Source: Pestalotiopsis fici W106-1 (lineage: Eukaryota > Ascomycota > Sordariomycetes > Amphisphaeriales > Sporocadaceae). Taken from it: a stretch of 64,000 bases of DNA. Both the position numbers and the translations under genes were made by a program. Each line of letters opens with the position of its first letter. Position 1 is the first letter of the stretch. Location: positions 2,356,001 to 2,420,000 of the forward strand of contig NW_006917093.1 in the NCBI RefSeq assembly GCF_000516985.1, in the 5' to 3' direction. Below are positions 35,636 to 46,828 of this stretch, piece by piece. The notes beneath the pieces are model-generated. The model had not been told where the DNA came from, did no database searches, and saw nothing but the letters and a program-made list of their open reading frames with translations.

Positions 35636-37035
35636 GGTGATGAGCTCTTACAAGTCAAGATAAACAGTCTCAGGTAACAGGTTTTGTGTCCGAATGGAAG
35701 ATTATATTGTACTTTGCCTGCTGCGGGTCATCACTTTATAGAAACGGGCTGGACATGGGGCAGCTGTGGCTCCACCAATCGGAATCATCATAAATGACCC
35801 CATTACAGACTTACGACATTTTGGCTGGCATAACGCGAAAGCCACGATTTGTCATCTCGTTCGCGTTCTCAGGTTAGCTATAGCTCAATCGGCAATGCGC
35901 GGAGCAAATCAGGTCTCCGGCTCCGTTCCTCCGTCGGAATACGGAATGTACTGAATTTGCAAGATCAAGGCAGTCGTTGGTACATGCGCAAGACTTCAGC
36001 AATTTCATGTAATTTCAACGTCCTTAGGTGCGGTAAATGTTTTCTTTGGCAGAGACAAGGAGCCTTGGACTGCTGTGTCTGTTAGGTGGATCGGCACGTC
36101 GGCTTGGCAAAGCAAGGCTATAGGTATGTACTTGGCTTCCCCTAATAAGAGGCTCTTGTAGCAGCGACACCAAGTTCTTGCTTACGAGCGCTGACAGACT
36201 GGTTTACCTTCAAAATTGATTGAGATTCTCGAGGACAATAGGTACATGTTCTACAGTCGCGGTCCTGGCAACTGAAAGTTCGATAAGTAGATCAGCTCTG
36301 ATGGCGACTGTCAGACAGAGCTGAAAATCGGCAGGGCATTGTTCGTGCGAAGACGTGGTGGGGAAGACGTGATTGAAGGAGCGTCTGGAAGAAGTTTGAG
36401 TTGATCATACTGTCAGGGCAGTGCAAGACTGCGTGGGGTTTCACGTGCGGGCATTCAGATTCGTCTATAGGTAAGGACCGTCGAAATGCTGTATAGGCGA
36501 GTTCAACGGCAGGCTTCAGTTGTCTCCCCAATATAATATTGTCGTACTGACGTAGTTAGTACCCACCGCAGATCACTTGCATGGGTATATAGTTCGCTTT
36601 TCAGCACCTCTCTTTTGTAGACTAGAGATCCACTTAGACATCTTTTAATGCTTCCTCTATTATCTCGTTTTTAGTTCCCCTTTCACACATTGGCTATAGT
36701 GAGAAATATGCCCGAGCAGGGGATCTGAGTTGGGTACTGATACGTCGATATAACACATTTATGCATCTTGCTTTTTCTTCTTCTTTTTAACCAGAAGCTT
36801 CGAATCGGGACCTTGTTACTTTTTCTGAATAATTGGATAGTGTGAAAAGCAGGTACGGGGTATGCAGAAGGAGTCACGGTCATGACAATGTATAGCTCAG
36901 ACAGGTCGCTAAAACTATTATCGTTGTTTGGTGTTAAGGAGAGGATTTATTTGTCCAGATCTGGGCGATCAGTAGCACTCTAGGGAATGAATCAATGCAG
37001 CCTTTAGTTTCCGAATTCTGATCCATAAAACAGTC
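35636..37035. other. Intergenic region, no supported gene
   Basis: No gene recognised. A tRNA-like A-box near 35880 lacks a proper B box and stems and is rejected. The right half is A/T-rich and is the 3' side of the aldo-keto reductase gene. Confidence 0.5.
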
Positions 37036-38160
37036 CTAGTAACCGACTGGCTTCTGCGGGCTTGGATGGTCGATCTTGGCCCCAATGAGGGACTGCACCA
37101 GGTCTGAACGTCTATTACCCTCTCTGGGATCGTCACCAATAAAGTTGAGCGGGAAGCCAAGGTCAAAGGGCTTGACGCTCTCGAGATACTGCATCTGGTC
37201 ATCTGTCAAGCGGATGCTCAGTGCCTTGATGTTATCTTCCAGATGCGATTGCTTGCGACACCCGACTAGGGGAAATACATTGCGAGCCTTTCTCATGACG
37301 TACGCCAGGGCAATCTGCTGGATGCTGTCGGTTCCGTGCTCGGCGGCCACCTTTTCCAGAGCCTCGCTGACCTTTTGAGCATACTCGCTTTGCTCCTCGT
37401 ACCGAGCGCTGTCCCCCTCGAGCTGTGCCTTGGTCTTGATCTCTCCACCTCCTAGCACATTCCAGGGGCACAATGCCATGCCGAAATGGCGCGCCATGGG
37501 AATGATATCCCTCTCAAAGTCACGGTCGATCACATTCCATCGGCCCTGGTAGACGGAGAACGGTGTCTTGCCGTGTGCTCTGGCATAAGTGTTTGCGGCA
37601 GCCACAACCCAGGCAGGTGTATCCGAGATGCCAAGATACAGAACCTTTCCTTGTTCGACCAATATGTGCAGCGAGTCCATCAACTCTTCGACAGAGGTAG
37701 TCCAATCCCACCAGTGGACATAGAGGAGATCGATATATGTCGTTTGCAGTTTCTTTAGCGAAGCGGCGACCGATAACATTAGCGACTTCTTGTGGTTGCC
37801 GCTATAGTTGACAGTCTTCCCAGTACCGAGGTCGTGAGTACGGAAGCCGTTGGTGAACTTTGTCGCGATGAAAAGCAAATCACGGTTGCCTCGAGCAGCT
37901 GCCCATTCTCCAAGAATCGTCTCGGACTCTTCATTCTGGTAGTTATTGGCCGTGTCGATGAAGTTGCCGCCCGACTCCACGAAGTAGTCCAACAGCTTGA
38001 ACGAGTCCTCCTTGGTCACTCCACCTAGGAGATTGGCCCATTCTGTGCCTAGGGACATTGCTCCCAGAGCCAGGGGAGAGACACGTACACCAGCATTGCT
38101 AGAGAGGATCCGGTATTTGCCAAGGTCTGTCTTGGGTTCTTCAACGGGTCTGAAAGCCAT
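37036..38160 (-). CDS. Aldo-keto reductase, aryl-alcohol dehydrogenase type
   Basis: Single exon, 374 aa. NADPH-dependent aldo-keto reductase of the family that includes yeast AAD proteins and the norsolorinic-acid reductases of aflatoxin-like clusters. The catalytic tetrad is visible: Asp about 69 in NFIDTANNY, Tyr about 74, Lys about 101 in FIATKF and His about 149 in YVHWWDW. LALGAMSLGTEW and the cofactor-side LVGCRKQSHLEDN are typical. No signal or membrane segment; cytosolic. Substrate cannot be told. It sits between other redox genes. The start is the first ATG and matches family length. Confidence 0.93.
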   Translation of the reverse strand: MAFRPVEEPKTDLGKYRILSSNAGVRVSPLALGAMSLGTEWANLLGGVTKEDSFKLLDYFVESGGNFIDTANNYQNEESETILGEWAAARGNRDLLFIATKFTNGFRTHDLGTGKTVNYSGNHKKSLMLSVAASLKKLQTTYIDLLYVHWWDWTTSVEELMDSLHILVEQGKVLYLGISDTPAWVVAAANTYARAHGKTPFSVYQGRWNVIDRDFERDIIPMARHFGMALCPWNVLGGGEIKTKAQLEGDSARYEEQSEYAQKVSEALEKVAAEHGTDSIQQIALAYVMRKARNVFPLVGCRKQSHLEDNIKALSIRLTDDQMQYLESVKPFDLGFPLNFIGDDPREGNRRSDLVQSLIGAKIDHPSPQKPVGY

Positions 38161-39814
38161 AGTAGATGATTGTGTGATGTTTGGGTTATTTGCGCTCAGT
38201 CTGAAGATGTTTTACACGAATATGGCAGACCGTACATCTAGTGAGAGGACATGTCTATTTAAATGGGAACAGAGCACTACAAAAGTCGTGAGCATATTGG
38301 TAAGCATTTCACTCATCCGTCTGTCGGCGGTCCGATCTCACGACTGCAATGGTTGTCGGGAACAATCTCTCTTATTCTGTCGTACAGAGAGATGCATGGG
38401 TCGGCCTTAACGGGAATAAGGACGTAGTACGTACTACCGGAGCAGAATACCTACTGGCAGCACGTTAGTACCCACCCGTAGGCGATTGGCGAACGAGCAG
38501 CCAAAACCCGATGATCATCATGACTGGCAGTACAGTATTATTGTCACCTTTGGATACGATCAAAGTTCTTCAGAACTTGCCAACCGATTTTCGGACAAAT
38601 TTCCACATGCAGCGAATGCGGGGTCCTGGTTCAGCGGGCGGTGCTCTCTTTTTGTACCTTTTCTGCGCACTGATTTCTTGGCTGAGCCTATTTCTAAGCA
38701 GATTAGTCCTACTGCTTAGAAACGTCAACTGCATGTCATATCTTAGTCAATCACTTGATAATCACTTGATCGTGCTATGCCACACTCACACTGTGACACT
38801 GCAGATTTGTGACCTTGTTGCATACTAAAATTTCGTCAGCGGGAACACGCATACTGTAACTGCCATAGCGTGATGAAAGCTGTAATCCTAAGAACAAGCT
38901 TATTCTTAACTATAATATTCCCATCCCCGAGCCAGCAGAAATCTTGATTACCGGCGGCGCAGTTGCCCTAGACCATGTCGATTGGCTATGTACGACAAAC
39001 ACCGTGGTGGCCGAGGATCACAGTATGGTTGGCAGTGATCTTGCGCGTATTGTGACGAAAGTTGGCAACAGAATCAAAAAGCTCGCAGAATCAAGTAGAG
39101 GCGCACGCCGCGGGCTGAATGCAGGGTGGTAGGTCATTTGTTATATCGAACGCCAATTTTGAAGAGAACGCCAAGCAGTATATGCTGACATTCAAGTTCA
39201 GATACCAAGCCTGCTCTGTAAATGGACGGCAGAACCATTTGTCCGATATGTCATTACGGAACGGCATTTTGCATGGTCCATTGCCGCGACGATGTCTCAA
39301 GAAGAGGCGGCAGCTGTCAGCATGTATGTATGGTATTGGTCTTACAGCTGCACAAGGATTGTTTAGCAGCCTGCAACTTCCATGTCCGTTTGACAAGACT
39401 GAAGGCTTCAATCGGCTCAGTACACAGCCTGGAAACACCGTTGATATTCTGATCTACAGATGCCAAAGTCGAGCTCGTGGAAAGTTCGACATTACAAAGT
39501 TGGCGATCAAGTCGCTTACGATTAGGTGCAAATATAACTTGTCAAAGTTACTGTCTGCGCAGGACATCGAGTTCCATGGAACCAAGTTTGCTGCAAAGCT
39601 CTGCCGAATTTGATGGCATAATCGAGCGCCTTGGCCATCGCTTTATGGAGGACGCTCCGATTTATACAGTGCAAGACGTACAATGTCTAAGGTGGAATAC
39701 TGAGGCGTGTGACGCTTGTCGACGGCACATAGAATGTACTTTCAAGTACTGTTCAAGGCCAACGAAACTCAACCGACTTCCTCAATGGCAAGCACAAGAA
39801 AGGTGCCGATGAGT
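38161..39814. other. Intergenic region with weak frames
   Basis: Two plus-strand frames (38944-39132 and 39119-39613, up to 164 codons) look partly coding but show no domain or coherent splicing. They may be remnants of a decayed gene. I do not call them. Confidence 0.4.
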
Positions 39815-40246
39815 TTACGGGTCTCGCCTCCGGGTCTCGTCCATGTATGGAAGCATGTTGACATCATGGGCAACTTTTGACTGATTCAGCTTGTCCTCCT
39901 TCATGACAGCTCCAGCCATCCCGGCCGTGTGGCCATGCGAGATGGTATCGGCGAGATTCCAAGGTTTGATGCACAGATCGTTAGCATCAATCTCCCGGGT
40001 AATCACTCTTCCTGGCGAAGGTCCCAATTCTTATCACCGAAACTCAAACAACTCAGGATCATGCGAGAAACTCCCAGGCCATAGAAACCAATTCAGTCTG
40101 ATAGCCATCATCCCGTATGGTGAGTGGACAAAGATAAGAAAATCACCATTGTCAAGAATCGTGTAATCATGATAAAGCGCTCTATATTTGCAGCTGAACT
40201 GTGTTGAAGACGTTGCAAAAGGTTGGTCGATGACGGTAGGATGCAA
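39815..40246 (-). pseudogene. Degenerate ORF with tandem in-frame stops
   Basis: The minus-strand frame 40246-39815 stays coding-like for about 144 codons (ILDNGDFLIFVHSPYGMMAI before, ANDLCIKPWNLADTISHGH after) but is cut by TGA TAA, two consecutive stops at 40039-40034. Both could arise from CGA and CAA by C-to-T change. Another stop (TAA) lies just before 40246. No intron removes them. No family recognised. Probably a gene fragment that decayed, perhaps by RIP. Confidence 0.35.
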
Positions 40247-40780
40247 TTATTTCTTCACGTAGGTCGGAATTAACAGTACGTAAACTCCGGAACCTAGATA
40301 ATTATATCTTCCGCTCCTTCTTTTCTTCCCAAGTTTTAAGAAGTTTAGCATTGACCAAATACGCGTATTTTAATGTAAAGCTGAAATGAAGAGATTGATA
40401 CCTCATAATCTGCACGGCCGACTTGACTCGAGTCCCAATATACACATGGCGACTCTTCTCGTAGTTAACGCCGGTGATCTAGATCTTTTGGAAGTGCCGG
40501 CGCGGACTTAAACTTAAAACCTCCCGCCCTGGCACGGGTTTGCAAGCCTCCAATGTTTAAACTTCGTGTTTTGGCGGGTCGCTGTGATCCACCAAGGCAC
40601 TGCCTTGAGGGTACGCCCTGTGTGGCAGCATGTCGTGATGTAAGTAACTAGCACATTGGATCGTATATTAAATGCGAACCCTGCTGGGTCAAACAAAGAC
40701 GGCAGACCACCATCACACTTCGCAACTCATTTCTCTACAACTTCATTCTCGATCACCCGTGGTTCTTGCCTTCCTTCACA

Positions 40781-41767
40781 ATGGCGGACCGCTACGTTGC
40801 TGCACACAAGTCACCCAAAGGACCTGGCGATTCCCGCCCCACTGCCTTGCAAATCATTCAAGACGAGGGCTTGGAAGGCCAATGGTCAGACAAGACTGCC
40901 TTCATCACGGGCTGTTCGTCCGGCATTGGCGTCGAGTCGGCCCGCGCTCTATACAAAACAGGGGCAACTCTTTTCCTCACTGCGCGCAATGTTGCTAAGG
41001 CCAAGTCTGCTCTGGGAGACGTAGCTCAAAGCCCGCGAGTAACGATCTTGGAACTTGATCTTGAATCACTGGACAGTGTTCGATCATGTGCCAAGGACTT
41101 CCTGTCGCGCAGCAGCAAGCTGAACATTCTCATTTGCAACGCTGGCGTGATGATGCCGCCCGAGGGCCGTACAAAGGATGGATTCGAGACCCAGTTCGGC
41201 ACCAACCACTTGAGTCACTTCTTGCTGATCAACCTCCTTTTGCCGACATTGATCTCCTCCACAACTGCTCAATTCCGCTCCCGCGTCGTCGTGTTGGCGT
41301 CCATTGCCCACCGCTTTGGCGAGGTCAACTTTGACAACTACAACTTTGAGGGCAACTACGACGCCATGGCGGCCTATGCTGCCAGCAAGACCGCCAATGT
41401 GTGGTGCGCCAACGAGATCGAACGCCGCTTCAAGGACCAGGGCGTCCACGCCTGGAGCGTGCAGCCCGGCTCGGTCCTGACGGATCTGACGCGGCACTTT
41501 TCCGACGAAGCCAAGGCCGGATTTTCCAGTGACACGTACTTGGCGTCTATTACAAAGAATCCCGACCAGGGCGCTGCTACCAGCATTTGGGCGGCCACGT
41601 CCAGTGCTCTAGAGGGACAGGGAGGCAAATATCTGGAGGACTGTCAAATCATTGGCAAATGGGATCCCAAAGTCGGCCAATGGTCGCCTGGGTACGGCGA
41701 TCACACATACGACGAAGCCAAGGCCCAGAAATTGTGGGATTTGTCTTTGAAGTTGGTCAATCTTTAG
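40781..41767 (+). CDS. Short-chain dehydrogenase/reductase, retinol-dehydrogenase-like
   Basis: Single exon, 328 aa. Classical SDR fold: cofactor motif TGCSSGIG (43-50), CNAG (119-122), catalytic Ser about 174 in VLASIAHR, Tyr about 199 and Lys about 203 in YAASK, then VQPGSVLTDL. The N-terminal ~35 residues before the Rossmann fold and the C-terminal part match the RDH/WWOX-like group of fungal SDRs, which often serve secondary metabolism or lipid and aldehyde reduction. Substrate unknown. The first in-frame ATG at 40781 is used; the frame is open a little further upstream without an ATG. Confidence 0.92.
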   Translation: MADRYVAAHKSPKGPGDSRPTALQIIQDEGLEGQWSDKTAFITGCSSGIGVESARALYKTGATLFLTARNVAKAKSALGDVAQSPRVTILELDLESLDSVRSCAKDFLSRSSKLNILICNAGVMMPPEGRTKDGFETQFGTNHLSHFLLINLLLPTLISSTTAQFRSRVVVLASIAHRFGEVNFDNYNFEGNYDAMAAYAASKTANVWCANEIERRFKDQGVHAWSVQPGSVLTDLTRHFSDEAKAGFSSDTYLASITKNPDQGAATSIWAATSSALEGQGGKYLEDCQIIGKWDPKVGQWSPGYGDHTYDEAKAQKLWDLSLKLVNL

Positions 41768-42400
41768 AATCAGGGCGTGATCATTCTCCAAGCGCTTCAC
41801 TACAAACTCATATAGTTTACTATAACGTTAAATATGTGATTTCAAGCAAACATTTGTCAATTGGTGAACCATTGTGACTAGGTTAGTCGAAATCAGCTCC
41901 TACTTATCCCTTGAGTAGACTTGTAGGCAACCTGAACTTTGAATGCAGATTAGGCAACACAAGTCATGAAAAGGACATGATGGGACACAATCTGAATTCT
42001 AAATCGTTGCTAATTAGTGTTCCTTTCGAATTCTGTCAAAGGGGGCGATGAACATGTTTGTGAAATACTTGCGGAGGTAGCTCGCCACTAAATATCGCTA
42101 AAAATTCTACCTGGTGTCTAACCGGACTTTGGAGATAATAATCTGGGGCGTACGATGGACGGGCTTTACGCAGGCAATAGTGGTAAGCTTGGTTCCAATC
42201 AGATCCCGCTAGAACACTCGAACGGAAAAGCTTCTACACAGTATATATACGTAGGTTCAGTTACTCCTTGTGCCGCAACTTAGTATAGCGAGGACGACAT
42301 TTCTATCCAGCAACTCCTCAAGACGTGAAAATTGCAAATTTTCTTGCACCCTAAAATACAGCACGACTGCTGATCATTTTCATTACAATTTTCAATTACA
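41768..42400. other. Intergenic region / promoter of the NmrA-type gene
   Basis: No gene seen. A TATATATA-like box lies at about 42241-42249, some 150 bases before the next start. Confidence 0.45.
42241..42249 (+). promoter_or_regulatory. Possible TATA box
   Basis: GTATATATAC stands about 150 bases upstream of the ATG at 42401. It is the clearest TATA-like element in this window, judged by sequence and position only. Confidence 0.3.
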
Positions 42401-43222
42401 ATGACTTGCAAGCGGGTCATGATCTTTGGCGGTAATGGGCAAACCGCACGATTATTAACGGCAGGAATGCTTGCCAAGGGCTGGAACGTCACGAGCGTAA
42501 TCCGCAACCAGAAACAAGCAGCGGATATTCTAAAGCTCGGCAAGGCCACTCCAGGTCAGATCGACACCGTATTCGCGGACCTGAAGGCAATAAAAAGCGT
42601 TTCTGATGCAAGAAGCTTGATTAGCCAGGCGCAGCCAGAAATTGTGGTCTTTGCGGCAGGTGAGTCCAGTTGTTCATGCTCAAGTATGGCTGCGCATTGC
42701 TGACGTGCCCAAGGCTCCCTTTCTCAACCATGTTTGGTTGATAGAGACGCGGCGATTCGAATTATAGAAGCTTCAACGGAGACCGAGTCTGTGAAAAAGT
42801 ATCTACAGATATCTTTCCCGGCATCTCGGCGGCACAGAGCACCGTGGTGGACAGATGAGGATCACCTGGCTTCCCGCGAGGAGACGTCGAGCTACCCCGA
42901 TATTCAGCGGGCAAAGCTCGAGGCCGACGAGTTCCTGGTTCGCATGATCAAGGAGCGGTCTTTGCATGGCATCAGTCTCCGGCCAAGCTGGCTGACCAAC
43001 TCTCCAGCGACGGGCAAGGTCGCGCTGGGGGAGACACCCTCGGTGTCGCAAATTACGCGAGGGGACGTGGCTGCTGTAGCTTTAGAAATATTGATGAGGG
43101 ACGACGTCAAAGGATGGCTCGACGTAGTCAAGGGAAAAGTTCCAATTGATGAGGCAGTGGAATTGGCCGCCAAGTCGCAAATCGGCGTACTGGGCTGCGA
43201 GGACCTATCTGGTGATGTATGA
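42401..43222 (+). CDS. NAD(P)-binding NmrA/SDR-atypical protein
   Basis: Exons 42401-42659 and 42714-43222 encode 255 aa. The N-terminal Rossmann motif is GGNGQTA (about 10-16), then SVIRN and VFAAGG. After the intron come DAAIRIIEAS, FPASRRHRAPWWTDED and LRPSWLTNSPATGKV, the signature of the fungal YMR090W-like NAD(P)-binding group (atypical SDR). There is no Tyr-x3-Lys pair, so it may act as a sensor or isomerase rather than a dehydrogenase. The intron (GTGAGT; branch CTGAC; acceptor CCCAAG) is phase 1; a nearer acceptor (GATAG) does not keep frame. Role unknown. Confidence 0.85.
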
Positions 43223-43403
43223 GTACCGAAAGATCCAAGCTAGTTACATGGCGGTAATTCCCGATTGCCAAATTGTCTGATTGTGAACCTATTAAACCAG
43301 GCTAGAAAAGTGCACAAATGTAGCTTGAGTTTGGAGAGAAATTAAGATTCATTGATTGACTCAGATATCCCGTAAGACTAATGCTACCGTATCGAATCTT
43401 TTC

Positions 43404-44323
43404 TTAATCCTCAAAATCGACACTTCTAGATATAGACTCAACCGCGCTAAAATTCTCTCTGAGCGAGTCCAACTTGTCGTTGGCAGACTTGACCGCTGGG
43501 TTACCTAGCAACAGTCTCAGGTAAGGCTTTTTCAACTCAGCGGCTTTGCCCTGTCCCATGCAAAAGTCAAAAATCGCCTGTGCGGCCTTTTTGGGATCAC
43601 CCGGTTGCTTCCCATTGGGTTCTTCCAGATGTTCCAAGACCTTGGCGACAGCTGTTCCGCGAAAAGCATCACTCAACGGACGGGCCTGAGAAGCATTCTT
43701 TCCCAAGAAGTTTGTACGAAAGGGACCCGGTTCGACCAAGATGAGCCGAACGCCGTGCTCGGCGTACTCCGCGGCGAGGGACTCCGTCATGCCCTCGAGG
43801 GCATGCTTGGACCCGGCATAAAGGCTAACGCCGGGTAAAGCCCGAAGTCCTCCTGTTGAACTAATGTTGACAATGATGCCCGATTTGCGCTCCCGCATCC
43901 TTGGCAAGACGGCCTGCATTGTCTTGAATACACCAAAAACATTGGTTTCATATTGGGTACGAATATCTGCCTCGCTAGGATATTGTTTCATCAATATATA
44001 AGTCAATAGCTAGTGAGCGATAAATCTTCTTACCCAAGGTCTTCGAACGCGCCGTGAATGCTAAAACCGGCATTGTTCACAAGGACATCAATGTGTCCAT
44101 ATATGTCCCAAGCTTCCGACAATACTTTGGAGACATTATCCCCCGAAACATCCAGATTAATCCATGTCCCGCCGTTCTTTTTGATTTCTTCAACTAATTC
44201 AGGAGTCTTGGCGGGATTTCGAGAAGATGCAATCACTTTGTGTCCCTTCGCTGATGCGGTGCGAGTTAATTCGAGACCAAAGCCAGAGGAAGCACCGGTG
44301 ATCAGCCAGACTTTGCTCTCCAT
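43404..44323 (-). CDS. Short-chain dehydrogenase/reductase
   Basis: Exons 44323-44034 and 43974-43404 encode 286 aa. Classical SDR: TGASSGFG (9-16), NNAG (83-86), Ser about 135-136 in IVNISSTGG, Tyr about 149 and Lys about 153 in LYAGSK, then VEPGPFRTNF. This pattern is frequent among fungal oxidoreductases of the bacterial YusZ/3-oxoacyl-reductase-like group. The intron (44033-43975, GTAAGA to CCTAG) is phase 2. The ATG at 44323 places the cofactor motif at residue 9; the frame is open further upstream but that is likely leader. Convergent with the NmrA-type gene. Substrate unknown. Confidence 0.92.
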
Positions 44324-44931
44324 TGTGCTGCGTTTGTCAGCGGCAGTTGGACTGGACAAGATGAGAACAAACAAGGTTATCGTTAATGTGCAACAAACAT
44401 GATGTGCAAAAGTTGTATTTTCTACCGAGCCGACTCATCTTTATACCAAAATGTTGAGGTACAAGGTCCCGAAAATAAAGCATGGAACTGGTGCAGTTCG
44501 TTTTAAACCACCGAGATACCATTCAGATTGGCAAAAGCGAGTCGTAGTAAAGAGCCGCTCACAGCATTCGGCGGTACTTTGCTATTCATGTTAGGTTTTC
44601 GCCGAATAGAAATGGGTCCCGGGTCGAATGAGCTTATATCCGAAAGCCGAACTCTTTGAGCTAAGAACTTAAAGATGCTTGGAAACTGTATCCATCAAGG
44701 CATGTATGAAACATGACCGATCTGTTTGAAAGGGCGGGTTTAAACCAATTTCATCCCGTTCTCACCGGGAGAATCTATATCCAAGCGGGTTGAGCATGTC
44801 ATTGAACGCATCAAACAAATCTTGTCCTCTTTTTCACTAGGTGAGAGACTGATTATGAACGGATTCATCAGCTGCAGCGGAAATATTGCTTTATCGGATT
44901 GCCGGTGCCATTTCATCTTATTCGAATGGAA
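44324..44931. other. Intergenic region
   Basis: Contains the promoter side of the SDR gene and the 3' side of the next regulator gene. No gene recognised. Confidence 0.5.
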
Positions 44932-46828
44932 TTAGATGAGATCAAAATCTCCAAGACTATTGAAAAGTGAAGTATCGTAACAAGCTGAATCGACAAAGCC
45001 TTGGGACAAATCCAGCAGTACCTGATTCTGTGCATCCTGATCATTCTGTAGCGATCCAAGATCCCTGTTGCCACTCCTCAAGTCATTTATATTATGGCCC
45101 GGAGTGATCTTTTCGGATAGCCTGCTGCTCCAGTCATCGATTGACTCGGATAATATCTCGGCCGCGCACGTCCGTACCCGATGAAAAGTCATGCTTGCCG
45201 AATCCCACGTACGCCCCGCCACGCGCAAACAGCCCAATATCAGGGTGACGCGGTTGCAGTGGTGATCAAAGCAGTCGTCTGCGTGGCTCAGCGAGGTGGC
45301 GAGCTGAATCATTCCGCAGAGCCCCAACGCAGGTGTGATCAACGGGCTGTGTTTGTTCATGTTTGGACATATCGACACGAAATCCGACACGCGTCTAGAT
45401 GCCTCGGTCGCCTTGATGCTGTGAACGACCCGAGAGAAGGTCGAAGAGAGTTCACTGGGTGTGCAGGGCCAGAATATGTCACCCCGCGGCGGAAGAAGCG
45501 GTTGCAACTCGCTACGTGGAAGATGCAGCAACATGGCAGCATACGCAATGGCAATGTGTGCCTGGAACATCATTTCGTCAACGGTGCCGTACGAGTCGAT
45601 GATCTCTCTTTTCGATGAGGGCAAATGATTAACCCAGCTGACGAGCGCGTTTTCGACCGCTTGCAGTTGATCACGGTGCGGCTCCCGTACTTGATTCAGT
45701 ACAAGAACGCGGCAAAGTATCATGACGGCATCGATGCGATAGCTGAAGGACGGAAAGATGGTTTCTTCGGCGGAAAAAACTCGGCGCCTGAAAGCCAAGA
45801 AGCTGGCAGGGGCAGGAATGCCACTAGCTCTCACGTATAGGGCTTCCTCACAGGGCAATGCCACCTCGGGCGTTGCAATTTGGCAGTGAAATGTCAGTGG
45901 CTTGGACGAAATGTTCATGAAAACGTCGACCACGTAGAGCTCCCACCATGTTCTTCGCATGCTCTCGGCCTCGACCGACCGCTCCGAGCCCATGGATGAG
46001 GCAAAGCTGCTTCGATGCATGCCTAGCTCGGACGCTATCTGTGCCGATTTCGAAAATGCATCGCGAGCTTTTGAGTAGTCATTACATGCATCAAGATAGA
46101 TGGCATATAAAAGACAGGCCTGGACCATGGAAGGGGACCGATCTTGACTCATTGTCAATTGAGATTCGACATTGTCCTTCAACTGCTGGCTCGGCTCGGA
46201 GGGCAAGTATCGCGACCCGATCAGGTGGACTACCAATTGTAGGAATCGAGGGTATTGTTGCCCATGATAGAAGGCGCTGGGCACTAGAATGGGGTGGGCA
46301 AGGTGCAAGTTTTCATAAAAGAGTTTTACCAGGCGATCATCTTGTCGCGTAACATGAGTATCGTTGCAGTTGTTTAAATCATTGTTGTTAGGTAAAGATA
46401 TGGTGGGTGGATTCGCCCTAATTGAGGTGCTAGAATTATCTGCAGTGGTGCTTGTAGCGCTTCCCACCGCGATGAGCGCTTGGTTTTCGGGCGGACTAAA
46501 GCGTGGAGGAGCTTGGTGCATTGCAGGCGAAGTCAGGCTCTAGTAAGTCAATGTCAACCGCCGTGTCCTCTCTTTGAGATTGGGCACAACACACTTGGTC
46601 TTGGTTACGAGTATTGTTATTACTTTGCCTCAATTCTGGCTGGCTAGAGCGGAGTGCGTGTGCCGTCGTCCTCCTTCTCCCCCCGCGCCGAGAAGGCAGG
46701 TAAAAACAAGGGAGATCGCATTGCGAGCAACGTGAACAGATTGGCTTGCGAGAGTCGCACTTCAGGTGCTGTCGGCGACATTCAGTGCAGGCTAGTGGAG
46801 TCGGGCTGCTGCTGCCGGACAGGTGCAT
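44932..46828 (-). CDS. Zn2Cys6 transcription factor with fungal-specific TF domain
   Basis: Exons 46828-46595 and 46539-44932 encode 613 aa. Zinc cluster near the N-terminus with Cys at 14, 17, 24, 31, 34 and 41 and an extra Cys at 37 (ACTECRRQHLKCDSRKP), followed by a basic RRGGRRR. The fungal-specific TF domain (about 130-480) shows DDRLVKLFYENLHLAHPIL and MRRTWWELYVVDVF. I joined the exons with the donor CAA/GTGTGT and acceptor CTTACTAG in phase 0; the branch site is weak (TTGAC), so this junction could differ. Start 46828 is the nearest ATG before the cluster. Position beside the SDR and FAD-oxidoreductase genes suggests a local regulator, by analogy only. Confidence 0.85.

Noticed and set aside
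35865..35945. tRNA-like stretch (TAGCTCAATCGGC A-box)
   Set aside because: No GGTTCGAATCC B box at the right distance and the D and anticodon stems do not pair.
39119..39613. 164-codon plus frame
   Set aside because: No recognisable motif, no strong start context and no homologous pattern; left as possible remnant only.
44058..44402. Plus-strand frames over the SDR gene
   Set aside because: Antisense shadows of the SDR gene.
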